DNA of 33,640 nucleotides from Ruminococcaceae bacterium UBA5408. GTDB taxonomy: Bacteria; Bacillota; Clostridia; Oscillospirales; Acutalibacteraceae. Both the position numbers and the translations under genes were made by a program. The notes under the pieces were generated by a model. The model was not told the DNA's origin and made no database searches. It was given only the letters and a program-made list of their open reading frames with translations. Position 1 is the first letter of the stretch; every line of letters begins with the position of its first letter. Below are positions 1-7,681 of this stretch, piece after piece. The DNA is taken from the NCBI GenBank assembly GCA_002407645.1, contig DHNU01000027.1, forward strand, positions 6,636 to 40,275, written 5' to 3'.

Positions 1-291
1 TTTGCGGACGGAATAGCAGTAAAATGTCCCGGAGATTTAACATATGACCTTTGCAGTAAGTATGTTGATGAAATTGTAACGGTAACAGATGATGAAATAG
101 CGACTGCAATTCTTACATTAATTGAACGCCATAAAATGATTGCCGAGGGAGCAGGCGCTGTTGCCGTTTCCACCGCAATGTTCAATAAAGTGGATATAAA
201 AGGAAAAAAAGTTGTATGCCTGGTGTCAGGCGGAAACATAGATGTAACTATTTTATCAAGAGTAATTACCCACGGACTTTTCAGTGTTTAA
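1..291 (+). CDS. ilvA: Threonine ammonia-lyase, C-terminal part (5' end outside window, 3' end apparently truncated)
   Basis: Converts threonine to 2-oxobutyrate with PLP, the first step to isoleucine or of threonine breakdown. The 96 visible residues are the end of a fold-type II PLP catalytic domain: the [10 protein letters not shown] segment at fragment residues 48-57 and the SGGNID loop at 76-81, whose serine contacts the PLP ring nitrogen in this family. After SRVITHG the family normally continues into a linker and a C-terminal ACT domain. Here the reading frame meets TAA five codons later, and the DNA from about 275 onward encodes the end of RidA in another frame. The short tail LFSV is therefore probably not native enzyme sequence. 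Family identity is confident; whether the product is active or regulated is unknown. A naturally ACT-less (TdcB-like) enzyme is the alternative. Confidence 0.85.
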   Translation, partial: FADGIAVKCPGDLTYDLCSKYVDEIVTVTDDEIATAILTLIERHKMIAEGAGAVAVSTAMFNKVDIKGKKVVCLVSGGNIDVTILSRVITHGLFSV

Positions 292-400
292 CGGAGTATA
301 TGAGAAGTATTTCACCGAAAAGCCTGCACGTTCTTGTGTTGAAGTAAAACAACTTCCGAAAAATGTTCTTGTTGAAGTAGAAGTAATTGCAAGCGTATAA
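275..400 (+). pseudogene. ridA: RidA (YjgF/UK114) 3' remnant, about the last 41 codons
   Basis: In the second forward frame the DNA reads [13 protein letters not shown] and then [20 protein letters not shown], ending in IASV and TAA. This is the typical C-terminus of RidA, the enamine/imine deaminase that clears 2-aminoacrylate released by threonine/serine dehydratases. It includes the conserved Arg of PARSCVEV. The N-terminal two thirds (about 85 residues) are absent: upstream of 275 this frame gives unrelated residues, and the other frame is ilvA. The remnant overlaps the end of ilvA by 17 bases and has no start codon or ribosome site of its own. In many genomes ilvA and ridA act together, so an internal deletion between neighbouring genes is the simplest origin. 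Assembly error is not excluded. Confidence 0.8.
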
Positions 401-403
401 AAA

Positions 404-431
404 TAACTCCCGTATTAATTTACGGGAGTTA
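404..431. terminator. Bidirectional intrinsic terminator
   Basis: An 11-bp perfect stem, TAACTCCCGTA paired with TACGGGAGTTA, has a 6-nt loop. It is followed by a T-rich run on the plus strand (ATTATTTTTT) and by TTTTTA on the minus strand. It sits between the convergent ridA remnant and the CmpB-family gene and can serve both. Confidence 0.85.
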
Positions 432-432
432 A

Positions 433-1239
433 TTATTTTTTAAGGCTTTTAGTTTTATAAAGTATATTTTTTTTAATTCTTTGTAATGACTCGTTATTTT
501 TAAATGATTTCATACTTGGAAAGGCGTTAATCATTCGTTTCTGATACAACTTTACTTCTGATTCAATTTTATTTTTCTTTTCAAATAAGCTTTTTATGTA
601 GGCGGTTTTACAGTCATAGTTTATTAAATTACTAATCGCTGATTGTAAATTTTCAATTGTTTCTAATTTTGTATAAGAAACCTTATCTTTCAGTTCGTTA
701 ATAATTATTTGCATTTCATCAAGCTTGATATTAAAATTGTAAATTGATTTTACAGTAATTACTGTGTCAATAATGAAATAAATTAAAAACGCCAAAGATA
801 TAAACGGCAGTACATATTTCGGAATTAAGTTAAAAAGACGCATGAGCGACGGGTGAATATAAAGAATCCCAATTACACTCATGACTCCGAACAGAAGAGA
901 ATTTTCAAGGCACACACGACCTTGAATATTATATTTATTGTTAGAGTAATCCCAATATTTTGTGTGAAATATTTTTTCAAGTGCAAATCCTGTTATATAT
1001 TCAAGAAGCGATGTTATTATAACTCCCGAAAAATAGAGAACAGCTATGTTATCTTTAAACGGTGATAAAATAGTAATAACAAGAATGCCGCCTAAACCGT
1101 AAACAGGGCAGAAAGGACCGTTTAAAAAGCCGCGGTTAATAAATTTACCTGTGGGAATGGAACAAAAAAGACTTTCTGTAAGCCAACCCAAAAAACTGTA
1201 TGCAGTAAATACCAAAAACAGCATCCAAAAACTATACAT
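433..1239 (-). CDS. Putative ABC-transporter permease, CmpB family membrane protein (PF06541-like)
   Basis: A 268-residue membrane protein. The N-terminal half is strongly hydrophobic with about five segments (roughly residues 4-24, 42-60, 66-86, 112-132, 138-162). It contains the motifs FLGWLTE, NRGFLNGPFCPVYGLG and CLENSLLFGVM, which are characteristic of the CmpB family found in many Firmicutes; its substrate is not established. The C-terminal 100 residues are charged and probably form a cytoplasmic coiled coil. ATG follows a GAGGT ribosome site in the order GAGGTATTAGAATG. It lies 63 bases after the SpoVB-like gene on the same strand and also has its own good promoter overlapping that gene's end. 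Family assignment is from motif recognition; the ABC label is historical and no ATPase partner is nearby. Confidence 0.75.
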   Translation of the reverse strand: MYSFWMLFLVFTAYSFLGWLTESLFCSIPTGKFINRGFLNGPFCPVYGLGGILVITILSPFKDNIAVLYFSGVIITSLLEYITGFALEKIFHTKYWDYSNNKYNIQGRVCLENSLLFGVMSVIGILYIHPSLMRLFNLIPKYVLPFISLAFLIYFIIDTVITVKSIYNFNIKLDEMQIIINELKDKVSYTKLETIENLQSAISNLINYDCKTAYIKSLFEKKNKIESEVKLYQKRMINAFPSMKSFKNNESLQRIKKNILYKTKSLKK

Positions 1240-1277
1240 TCTAATACCTCTATTGTTAAATATCCGATTAGGTATTT

Positions 1278-1306
1278 AGTTTAACGTTTTAATTTTATTT
1301 TGTCAA
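1278..1306 (-). promoter_or_regulatory. Sigma-A-type promoter for the CmpB-family gene
   Basis: Minus strand TTGACA (1301-1306), a 17-base spacer and TAAACT (1278-1283). The -35 box overlaps the stop codon of the upstream flippase gene. The predicted start lies about 30 bases before the CDS, consistent with a short leader. Confidence 0.6.
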
Positions 1307-2676
1307 ACTATAAAACAATACAATTTTTGGAATAATAACAATACATAATATAATAGTGCCGCACATACACTGGGGGCTATAATCCAGCCTACTATATCAA
1401 CTTTAAGCTTTGTAACTTTTAACAGCCTGTTAATGCTTAGTGAAGCGTTATAAATTTCGCTCATGAAAATAATTGTGATAAACGCTTTAATTCCGAATAT
1501 AGGGACAAAAACAGCAATCAGAATAACTCTCATAATTGAATCGCTGAAATTGTATTTTAACGAATACAGCTGTTGGTCGAGCCCTTTTAATATGGAGTCA
1601 ACTACATGGTCAAGGTACATAAGCGGTATTATCGGTGCCATAATCCTAAGAATATTTCCTACATCATGGCTTTTATAAATTGCGACGCCAATATTATCCG
1701 CAAACACAATTAATACTGAAGTTATAAGAAAAGAAAATATAAGCGTATAGCGGAATGCCTTTTCAACGTAGCGCTGAATTGAAGATTGATTATTTTCCGC
1801 TTTAGCCTGTGCCATTTCAGGTATTAAAAGTACCGAAAGCGCTGTAAGAAACGATGACGGAAAAAACAATATAGGCATAACCATACCTTGCATTACTCCG
1901 TACTGCGCCAATGCACCGTCGTCACCTGCGCCATACTGTTTTAATCCTCGCGGAATTAAAACATTTTCAACACTGCTTAATAGGCTCCTGAAAAAAGAAC
2001 TGCTGAATATCGGGACAGCAATATGAAGAATACTCTTAATCACTCCGCCGCCCTTTTCCTTTGACAGTTTGCGAATGTTAACAAAAATAAGATACATTAA
2101 AACTATGTAGACGAAGGATGCAAAATCACCTATGGTAGAACCTATTATCAGAGCATTTAAGGAGTTTTTCATTCTATTCAATAAAAATATTGAAGAACCT
2201 ATGGTAACGAACTGCTCAATTATATCGCTTGTAACACCAACTACGGTATTTCGTATAGCAATAAAATATCCTTTAAGGCAAGAAGAAACGGCTATGAATA
2301 TAAGTGACGGAGAAAGAAGCTTAAGGGGAACAGCGGCAGACGGATTGCCAATAAAGTTAACTGCAACAAAATCAGATGAAAAGAAAAGCAATGATGCTGC
2401 GGCAAGACTTAAACATGCGGCAAACAGTGCACATCTCCTAATAGTATCCCTTGTAGCGCGTTTTTCGGAAACAAGGCGCGTTACGGTAAGGCTGATACCG
2501 GAACAGCAAAGGGTAATCCCCAGAATAAATACCGATAGTATCAGCTGATATAATCCCATTCCCGACGCACCGATTTTCGAGCATATAAATGAGCAGAACC
2601 AAATATTAACCAAGCGCAGAATAACAGCGCTTGATGTAAGGATTATTGCATTAACATAAAAAACGCGTTTCTTCAT
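1303..2676 (-). CDS. SpoVB/MurJ-type flippase (MOP superfamily polysaccharide biosynthesis protein)
   Basis: A 457-residue polytopic membrane protein starting MKKRVFYVNAIILTSSAVIL, with about 12-14 hydrophobic segments. The GASGMGLYQLILSVF stretch near residues 37-51 and the later KGLDQQLYS region are typical of SpoVB-like lipid II or polysaccharide flippases of the MOP/MATE-like superfamily. Members move undecaprenyl-linked precursors across the membrane; SpoVB acts in spore cortex formation and MurJ in vegetative wall synthesis. Length fits SpoVB-like proteins (about 450-520). An AAGGTG ribosome site precedes the ATG. The gene diverges from prmA across 120 bases. Which precursor it handles, and whether it is sporulation-specific, cannot be told here. 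Confidence 0.8.
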   Translation of the reverse strand: MKKRVFYVNAIILTSSAVILRLVNIWFCSFICSKIGASGMGLYQLILSVFILGITLCCSGISLTVTRLVSEKRATRDTIRRCALFAACLSLAAASLLFFSSDFVAVNFIGNPSAAVPLKLLSPSLIFIAVSSCLKGYFIAIRNTVVGVTSDIIEQFVTIGSSIFLLNRMKNSLNALIIGSTIGDFASFVYIVLMYLIFVNIRKLSKEKGGGVIKSILHIAVPIFSSSFFRSLLSSVENVLIPRGLKQYGAGDDGALAQYGVMQGMVMPILFFPSSFLTALSVLLIPEMAQAKAENNQSSIQRYVEKAFRYTLIFSFLITSVLIVFADNIGVAIYKSHDVGNILRIMAPIIPLMYLDHVVDSILKGLDQQLYSLKYNFSDSIMRVILIAVFVPIFGIKAFITIIFMSEIYNASLSINRLLKVTKLKVDIVGWIIAPSVCAALLYYVLLLFQKLYCFIV

Positions 2677-2714
2677 TTAACTAACACCTTTATTTTGTTC
2701 GTTAATCAAATGTA

Positions 2715-2744
2715 TTCACGCACAAGGTAAAATAAGTCTATAAT
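2715..2744 (+). promoter_or_regulatory. Possible promoter for prmA
   Basis: TTCACG, an 18-base spacer and a perfect TATAAT lie about 50 bases upstream of prmA in the divergent spacer. The -35 box is weak. A second TATAAT-like string (TTATAATAAG) nearby lacks a good -35. Confidence 0.4.
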
Positions 2745-2796
2745 TTTGCTTTATGATGGGTTATAATAAGTAGTAATATTAATTTTGGAGGAAAAT

Positions 2797-3720
2797 ATGG
2801 ACTGGACGGAAATAAAAATTGATGTAAACGCAGAAGATATTGACAAAGCCGGCGACATAGCCCAAATGGTTGTGCCGTATGGAATTTATATTGAAGATTA
2901 TTCGCATTTGAATGAAGAAGTGGAAGAAATTGCACATATTGATTTAATAGACGAAGATTTATTAAAAAAAGACCGTACAAAAGCAATTGTACATGTGTAT
3001 ATAAGCCCGGAAGAAAATCCCGCCGAAGCAATTGCATTTTTAAGTGAGAGATATAATGCAGAAGGCATAAAGCACAAAATAACAACAGAATCATGTGTAA
3101 TGGAAGACTGGATTAACAACTGGAAAAAATATTTTAAACCTATTAAAGTAGGAAAAAAACTTTTAATACGCCCAACTTGGGAAGAGGAATACGAAGCGGG
3201 TGAGCGCAAAGTTCTTCATTTAGAACCGGGACTTGCTTTCGGAACGGGAACACACGAAACTACACGTCTTTGTATGGAATTTTTAGAGAAATACGTTAAA
3301 GACGGAGATACTGTATTAGATATCGGCTGTGGGAGCGGCATTTTGTCTGTTGCGGCTCTGCTTTTAGGAGCTAAAAACGCTGTAGGAGTAGATATTGACG
3401 CTCTTGCGGTAAAAACTGCGGTACAAAACGCTGAAATTAACCATGTGGGCGGTAAATTCACCGGTATCTGCGGTGATTTAACGGATAAGGTCAGCGGAAA
3501 ATATAACGTTGTAGTTGCTAATATAGTTGCTGACGTTATAATTATGCTTTCAAAAAATGTAGAAAATTATATGAATCCGGATACGGTATTTTTAATGAGC
3601 GGAATAATCGACACCCGTGAACAGGACGTTCTTGACGCAATCGAGAGTAAATTCGATATAATCGGCCGAAAAACAGAAAGAGGCTGGGTTGCCCTTGCAG
3701 CAAAGCTGAAAGCAAATTAA
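2797..3720 (+). CDS. prmA: Ribosomal protein L11 methyltransferase
   Basis: Transfers methyl groups from S-adenosylmethionine to ribosomal protein L11. The 307-residue product has the usual two-part layout: an N-terminal substrate-binding domain (MDWTEIKIDVNAEDID onward) and a Rossmann methyltransferase domain with LEPGLAFGTGTHETT, motif I DIGCGSGILSVAALLLGAK, the acidic motif VDIDALAV and the ANIVADVI motif that corresponds to the NPPY-like loop. The ATG at 2797 was chosen because GGAGG sits 5 bases upstream; the TTG at 2785 would overlap that ribosome site. Its stop overlaps by two bases the stop of the convergent small gene. Length and motifs are normal for PrmA. Confidence 0.95.
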   Translation: MDWTEIKIDVNAEDIDKAGDIAQMVVPYGIYIEDYSHLNEEVEEIAHIDLIDEDLLKKDRTKAIVHVYISPEENPAEAIAFLSERYNAEGIKHKITTESCVMEDWINNWKKYFKPIKVGKKLLIRPTWEEEYEAGERKVLHLEPGLAFGTGTHETTRLCMEFLEKYVKDGDTVLDIGCGSGILSVAALLLGAKNAVGVDIDALAVKTAVQNAEINHVGGKFTGICGDLTDKVSGKYNVVVANIVADVIIMLSKNVENYMNPDTVFLMSGIIDTREQDVLDAIESKFDIIGRKTERGWVALAAKLKAN

Positions 3721-3884
3721 TTAGATTTTTTATTTGATATTTTATTATCATTTATAATTTGTATATTGTTACTTTGACAATTTATGTACATCTCCTCAAC
3801 TTCTTGTTGAACTTGTGTCAACTGGTTAACAGTATCGGTTATTTTATTAAATAATATATAGTACATCCCTTTATAATCGGGCAT
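3717..3884 (-). CDS. Conserved small protein of unknown function (55 aa)
   Basis: A short acidic-to-neutral protein starting MPDYKGMYYILFNKITDTVN, with a helical amphipathic middle containing QQEVEEMY. Similar MPDYK-starting small proteins occur near phage-like or accessory genes in Clostridia; no function is known to me. The start is chosen at the ATG preceded by GGAGGT seven bases upstream; an earlier in-frame ATG would place that ribosome site inside the gene. A strong promoter (TTGCAT, 17 bases, TATAAT) lies just upstream, so expression is likely. It is convergent with prmA and divergent from the XRE-type regulator, whose probable operator lies inside this promoter. The ASN/LYS-rich tail (NDNKISNKKSN) looks disordered. 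Confidence 0.6.
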   Translation of the reverse strand: MPDYKGMYYILFNKITDTVNQLTQVQQEVEEMYINCQSNNIQIINDNKISNKKSN

Positions 3885-3903
3885 AATAACACCTCCAAAT
3901 AAC

Positions 3904-3932
3904 ATTATAGTCTATATATCGACTATATGCAA
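3904..3932 (-). promoter_or_regulatory. Strong promoter for the 55-aa gene
   Basis: Minus strand TTGCAT (3927-3932), a 17-base spacer and TATAAT (3904-3909), about 20 bases upstream of the start codon. The spacer is largely occupied by an inverted repeat, which suggests repression. Confidence 0.65.
3906..3927. promoter_or_regulatory. Inverted repeat, candidate operator
   Basis: TATAGTC (3906-3912) and GACTATA (3921-3927) form a 7-bp inverted repeat around an 8-base centre. It spans the -35/-10 spacer of the minus-strand promoter and lies where a -35 for the divergent regulator gene would be (TCGACT, 17 bases, TATATT). Binding by the adjacent XRE-type protein is inferred from position only. 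Confidence 0.5.
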
Positions 3933-3977
3933 CATGTCTACTATATTTTATGCTATTTAATATAGGGAGATGTTGAT

Positions 3978-4196
3978 GTGATAGTATACACACCGTTTTG
4001 GAAAACTATTGAGAAAAAAGGTATTACAACATATGCTTTAATAAAAAAATATAAAATAAGCAGTAGTACAGTATCAAGGCTAAGACATAATAAGCCTCTT
4101 TCAACTGTGACTCTAAATGACTTATGCCGCATATTAAATTGCAAAGTTCAGGATATTCTACTATATGATGAAAATTCAGAAGACCAGACGTTATAA
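3978..4196 (+). CDS. XRE-family (HTH_26-type) transcriptional regulator, 72 aa
   Basis: A single-domain DNA-binding protein. A Cro/C1-type helix-turn-helix occupies most of it: KKGITTYALIKKYKISSST at about residues 13-31, recognition helix VSRLRHNK, and the closing TLNDLCRILNCKVQDIL, which is highly typical of the YozG-like/HTH_26 group. GTG is used as start with AGGGAGA seven bases upstream; no alternative ATG keeps the full first helix. It diverges from the 55-aa gene, and an inverted repeat sits in their shared promoter region, so it probably controls that gene and itself. Such small regulators are common in mobile or accessory genes, but no other mobile-element trace is nearby. Confidence 0.8.
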   Translation: MIVYTPFWKTIEKKGITTYALIKKYKISSSTVSRLRHNKPLSTVTLNDLCRILNCKVQDILLYDENSEDQTL

Positions 4197-4198
4197 AC

Positions 4199-4231
4199 AA
4201 AAAACCCCGCAAAGCTATTGGCCTTGCGGGT
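4199..4231. terminator. Intrinsic terminator at the end of the aro/phe operon
   Basis: CCCGCAA (4206-4212) pairs with TTGCGGG (4224-4230), extended by A-T pairs past a one-base bulge. Read on the minus strand the stem is followed by TTTTTT, a strong signal ending the aroF-pheA transcript. On the plus strand only TTTAGTTC follows, a weaker signal for the regulator gene. Confidence 0.8.
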
Positions 4232-4248
4232 TTAGTTCATTTAACAGA

Positions 4249-5373
4249 TTATTCGTTTTCGGTGTAGTTTCCCAAGAAAGAAAACCGCGGCAGCTCATTG
4301 TAAAGCGAACAAAGAAGGTTTAAGGTTTGTTCTTCACGGACATTACCCGTGAAATCAAGGTAAAAGTCATATTCAAAGTTCTTGCCGGCTATGGGGCGGC
4401 TTTCTATTTTTGTAAGGTTAAGTCCTGCTGCGGCAAACCTTGCGAGTACGCTGTAAAGAGAACCGGTTTTGTGTAAAAGCGAAAAACACAAGCTGATTTT
4501 CTGCGCATCTTTTGGAATGAAAAGACGTCGGCTTATAACTATAAAACGGGTACAGTTGTTTGAATTATTCTGAATATCGTCGGCTATTATTTGAAGACCG
4601 TATTCTTTCGCCGCATGTTCCGAACATATTGCCGCAATGCCGGCTTCCTGCCGCTGAGATATCATTTGTGCCGCCGCCGTAGTGTTTGAACATGGCTGTG
4701 ATTTCATATCATTCTTTTTAATATAGTCAGAACATTGTGAAAGTGCCTGCGGGTGAGAATAAACAATGCCGATACTGCGGGAATCTACTTTTTTAGCCGC
4801 CGCAAGGCAATGATGAACCTGCAGTGAAGTAGCCGCTATAATGTAAAATCGGTATTTCATAATAAAATCATAGACTTCGCTTACAGAACCTGCTGATGAA
4901 TTTTCAACAGGGACAAGCCCCAAATCGGCACTCCCGTTTTCAACCGCCGCAAAAATACCGCCGAAATTTTGGTAAAACTGAGGGACTGAATTAGGATAAA
5001 GCTTTTTAAGCGCTTCATGGGAATAAGAACCGTTTTCCCCAAGGCATGCTATTTTTTCTGTTTTTAAAGTTTCACTTTCAGCCTCGGCAATGGTTTGGCG
5101 GAGTTCTTTTCCGCTTGACAGCAGATTGTGCTGAAGTGAACGGCTCATATCCATCATATTTGAATATAAAAGTTTTGCTTCGCCTTTATATTTACCTGTT
5201 TCACTGCCAATACGGTTTAATATTTCCTGTTCTCTTTTCGGATTAAAGACAGGAATATTATTTTCTTTTTTAACTTTTGCCACTTTTTTTGCACAGTCCA
5301 TGCGGGCTAAAAACAGGGGAAGAAGTTTAGAATCTATTTCATCTATTTCTTTACGGATATCTTCAAGCGTCAT
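4249..5373 (-). CDS. pheA: Bifunctional chorismate mutase / prephenate dehydratase (P-protein)
   Basis: Makes phenylpyruvate from chorismate via prephenate. The 374 residues hold three parts in order. An AroQ-type chorismate mutase covers about 1-90 (MTLEDIRKEIDEID, ARMDCAKKVAKVK, NPKREQEIL). A prephenate dehydratase covers about 108-285 (GENGSYSHEALKKLYP, LVPVENSSAGSV, SNNCTRFIVISR with the Thr-Arg-Phe catalytic motif). A C-terminal ACT domain with the ESRPIAGKNFEYDFYLD signature binds phenylalanine for feedback inhibition. The ATG at 5371-5373 follows GAGGTG; the upstream in-frame GTG is part of that ribosome site. Last gene of the aroF operon, 24 bases after aroC. Normal length. Confidence 0.95.
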   Translation of the reverse strand: MTLEDIRKEIDEIDSKLLPLFLARMDCAKKVAKVKKENNIPVFNPKREQEILNRIGSETGKYKGEAKLLYSNMMDMSRSLQHNLLSSGKELRQTIAEAESETLKTEKIACLGENGSYSHEALKKLYPNSVPQFYQNFGGIFAAVENGSADLGLVPVENSSAGSVSEVYDFIMKYRFYIIAATSLQVHHCLAAAKKVDSRSIGIVYSHPQALSQCSDYIKKNDMKSQPCSNTTAAAQMISQRQEAGIAAICSEHAAKEYGLQIIADDIQNNSNNCTRFIVISRRLFIPKDAQKISLCFSLLHKTGSLYSVLARFAAAGLNLTKIESRPIAGKNFEYDFYLDFTGNVREEQTLNLLCSLYNELPRFSFLGNYTENE

Positions 5374-5397
5374 TTTGTTCACCTCAAAAATTTAATA

Positions 5398-6474
5398 TTA
5401 AATATTCATCATATTAATAAGCGCAACTGCCGCAGCGGCTTCAACAACGGGTACGGCTCTCGGGACAATACAAGGGTCATGTCTTCCGTGAATACTGAGT
5501 TCCGCGTCGGTATTTGAAATAAGGTCGATACTCTGCTGTTTTACTGCAATTGACGGTGTCGGCTTGAATGCGGTTTTAAAAATAATCGGCATACCGTTAG
5601 AAATTCCACCTAAAATACCGCCGCAGTTATTTGTTTTTGTTTTTACGGTGCCGTTGTCATAATAATACTCATCGTTATTCTCACTGCCTGTGAGTTTTGA
5701 AGAACCGAAGCCTGCACCGAATTCTACACCTTTTACAGCGGGAATACCGAAAAGTATTGAAGAAAATACTGGCTCTATTCCCCCAAACAGCGGGCCGCCT
5801 ATCCCAGATGGGACACCTGTCAATGCACATTCGACAATTCCGCCTACGCTGTTTTGAGCCAAACTTGCTTTTTCGATTTCTTCACGCATTTTTATTTCGC
5901 TTTCACTGTCTATTACGGCAAAGTAAGCTGATGATAATTTATTAAGAAGTCCTTTTGAGATTTTTACCGGATTAAACGGTGAATCCTCAATATTTCCGAT
6001 GGAGTAAACGTGCGCCCCTATAAAAATACCCCTGCGCTGTAGGATTTGTCGGCAGACAGCGCCCGCAAAAACAAGCGGAGCAGTAAGCCTGCCTGAAAAA
6101 TGTCCTCCACCCCGTATATCATTATTTCCGTTGTACTTGATATATGCGGCAAAATCCGAGTGCCCGGGCCGAGGTACAAATTTTAAATTATCATAATCAT
6201 CGGATTTGGTGTTCTTGTTTTCAATTATAGCACAAATAGGAGCGCCGGTGGTTTTTCCGTTAAGCATACCGCTTAAAATAATCGGAAGGTCGCTTTCTTT
6301 ACGGGGAGTTGTTGTTTTGTCCCTTCCGGGTGCGCGGCGGCTCATCTGAACCGAAACAGCTTCAAAGTCGATTTCTTCGCCTGCGGGAAGACCGTCCATA
6401 ACCACACCGATAGCTTTTCCATGGCTTTCACCGAAAACAGATATTTTTATTTTTTCACCCCAGGTTGACGACAT
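5398..6474 (-). CDS. aroC: Chorismate synthase
   Basis: Final step of the shikimate pathway: 5-enolpyruvylshikimate-3-phosphate to chorismate, needing reduced FMN. The 358 residues carry the standard signatures FGESHGKAIGVVMDGLPAG near the N-terminus, RRAPGR, DIRGGGHFSGRLTA and GRHDPCIVPRAVPVVEA near the C-terminus. The ATG at 6472-6474 is chosen because GGAGGT lies 8 bases upstream; an in-frame TTG further up overlaps that site. The gene starts 20 bases inside the end of aroA, so translation is likely coupled. Length agrees with the family (350-390). Confidence 0.96.
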   Translation of the reverse strand: MSSTWGEKIKISVFGESHGKAIGVVMDGLPAGEEIDFEAVSVQMSRRAPGRDKTTTPRKESDLPIILSGMLNGKTTGAPICAIIENKNTKSDDYDNLKFVPRPGHSDFAAYIKYNGNNDIRGGGHFSGRLTAPLVFAGAVCRQILQRRGIFIGAHVYSIGNIEDSPFNPVKISKGLLNKLSSAYFAVIDSESEIKMREEIEKASLAQNSVGGIVECALTGVPSGIGGPLFGGIEPVFSSILFGIPAVKGVEFGAGFGSSKLTGSENNDEYYYDNGTVKTKTNNCGGILGGISNGMPIIFKTAFKPTPSIAVKQQSIDLISNTDAELSIHGRHDPCIVPRAVPVVEAAAAVALINMMNI

Positions 6475-7681
6475 CGGCTTTACCTCCAAGCATATTGTAA
6501 TCTTTAAAGAAGTTCGGATAGCTTTTGCTTATACTCTGTGCATCGGTTATTTCAACACAGCCGTCGGCATTGAGAGCTGCAATTGATAACGCCATTACTA
6601 TGCGGTGGTCGTTATATCCGTCAACCTTACCGCCATGTAGTTTTTCTATTCCGTCGATGATAAGTCCATCGTCTGTTTCTTTAACCTTACCGCCAAGTCT
6701 GTTTAAACCTTCTGCAATTGCGGAAAGACGATCGCTTTCCTTTATTCTTAAACGCCCTGCGTTAAAAATACATGTACGCCCATTGCAAAACGCGGCTGTT
6801 GCGGCTAAAATCGGTACAAGGTCGGGAATTTGGGATGCGTCAATATTAATACCGTTAAGTTTATTGGGTGATACGGAAAGAACTGAATTTGTCCATTTAA
6901 CGTAAGCGCCGAAACAACGAAACAGTTTTTCCGCCGCTTTATCACCCTGACATGAGTTTTTATTTAGTCCTAAAAGTTTGACATTGCCGCCGAGAGCTCC
7001 TGCCGCTATAAAGAAAGCTGCCTGCGACCAGTCGCGTTCAACTTTAAAGTCAATCGGCATATATTTTTGACTGCCATTTATATACCAGCCGTTTTTCGAC
7101 TTTTGAACTGTAACCCCGAAACTTTCCATAATTTCAGTTGTCATATCTACATATGCCGCACTTTCAAGCGGAGATGAAAGAATAATCTCACTGTCACCGT
7201 TTAGAAGAGGAAGGGCAAGCAGCAGCCCCGTAATAAACTGCGAACTTACATTTCCGGGAAGAATAAATTTTCCGGTTGTAAGCTGTCCTTTAATTTTTAA
7301 CGGAAGTCCGCCTTCTGTTTTGCACTCAATGCCATGATTTGGCAGGCAGTCAAGATAAACTCCGATTGGACGACAGGGAAGACGCCCATGTCCGACAAAT
7401 TCGGCTGTAATACCCTGCGCAGCGGCTATCGGAATTAAAAAACGGAGAGTTGAACCTGATTCTCCACAGTCAATCCTCAGAGTATCACCGTTATAACTTT
7501 TAAGAGATTTCACAGCGGATATTGTTGCTTTTATATCATCGCTCAGAAACTCATGGGTTGAGAAAATATCATTTCCGTTTGCAAGCGCAGAACATATTAC
7601 CGCACGGTGCGCCGCACTTTTTGAAGGCGGTACCGATATACGACCATTTAATACCGACGGAAAAATCTTTACGCTGCTCAT
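6455..7681 (-). CDS. aroA: 3-phosphoshikimate 1-carboxyvinyltransferase (EPSP synthase)
   Basis: Joins shikimate-3-phosphate and phosphoenolpyruvate, the sixth pathway step and the glyphosate target. The 408 residues show the S3P/PEP-binding N-terminal motif SVPPSKSAAHRAVICSALA, the GESGSTLRFLIPIAAA motif (about residues 73-88), and the C-terminal RIKESDRLSAIAEGL and DGYNDHRIVMALSIAAL motifs. GESGSTLRF differs from the GNAGT loop of class I enzymes and suggests a divergent enzyme; glyphosate sensitivity cannot be called from this. The start ATG overlaps the aroB stop (ATGA), a usual sign of coupled translation in this operon. Confidence 0.96.
   Translation of the reverse strand: MSSVKIFPSVLNGRISVPPSKSAAHRAVICSALANGNDIFSTHEFLSDDIKATISAVKSLKSYNGDTLRIDCGESGSTLRFLIPIAAAQGITAEFVGHGRLPCRPIGVYLDCLPNHGIECKTEGGLPLKIKGQLTTGKFILPGNVSSQFITGLLLALPLLNGDSEIILSSPLESAAYVDMTTEIMESFGVTVQKSKNGWYINGSQKYMPIDFKVERDWSQAAFFIAAGALGGNVKLLGLNKNSCQGDKAAEKLFRCFGAYVKWTNSVLSVSPNKLNGINIDASQIPDLVPILAATAAFCNGRTCIFNAGRLRIKESDRLSAIAEGLNRLGGKVKETDDGLIIDGIEKLHGGKVDGYNDHRIVMALSIAALNADGCVEITDAQSISKSYPNFFKDYNMLGGKADVVNLG

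Noticed and set aside
275..400. Functional IlvA-RidA fusion or programmed frameshift
   Set aside because: The RidA frame lacks its N-terminal two thirds and catalytic start region, and there is no slippery-site logic needed; a deletion or assembly join explains it better.
2132..2548. 138-codon plus-strand open frame inside the flippase gene
   Set aside because: It lies antisense to a clearly coding membrane protein, has no ribosome site and no recognisable motif; a shadow frame.
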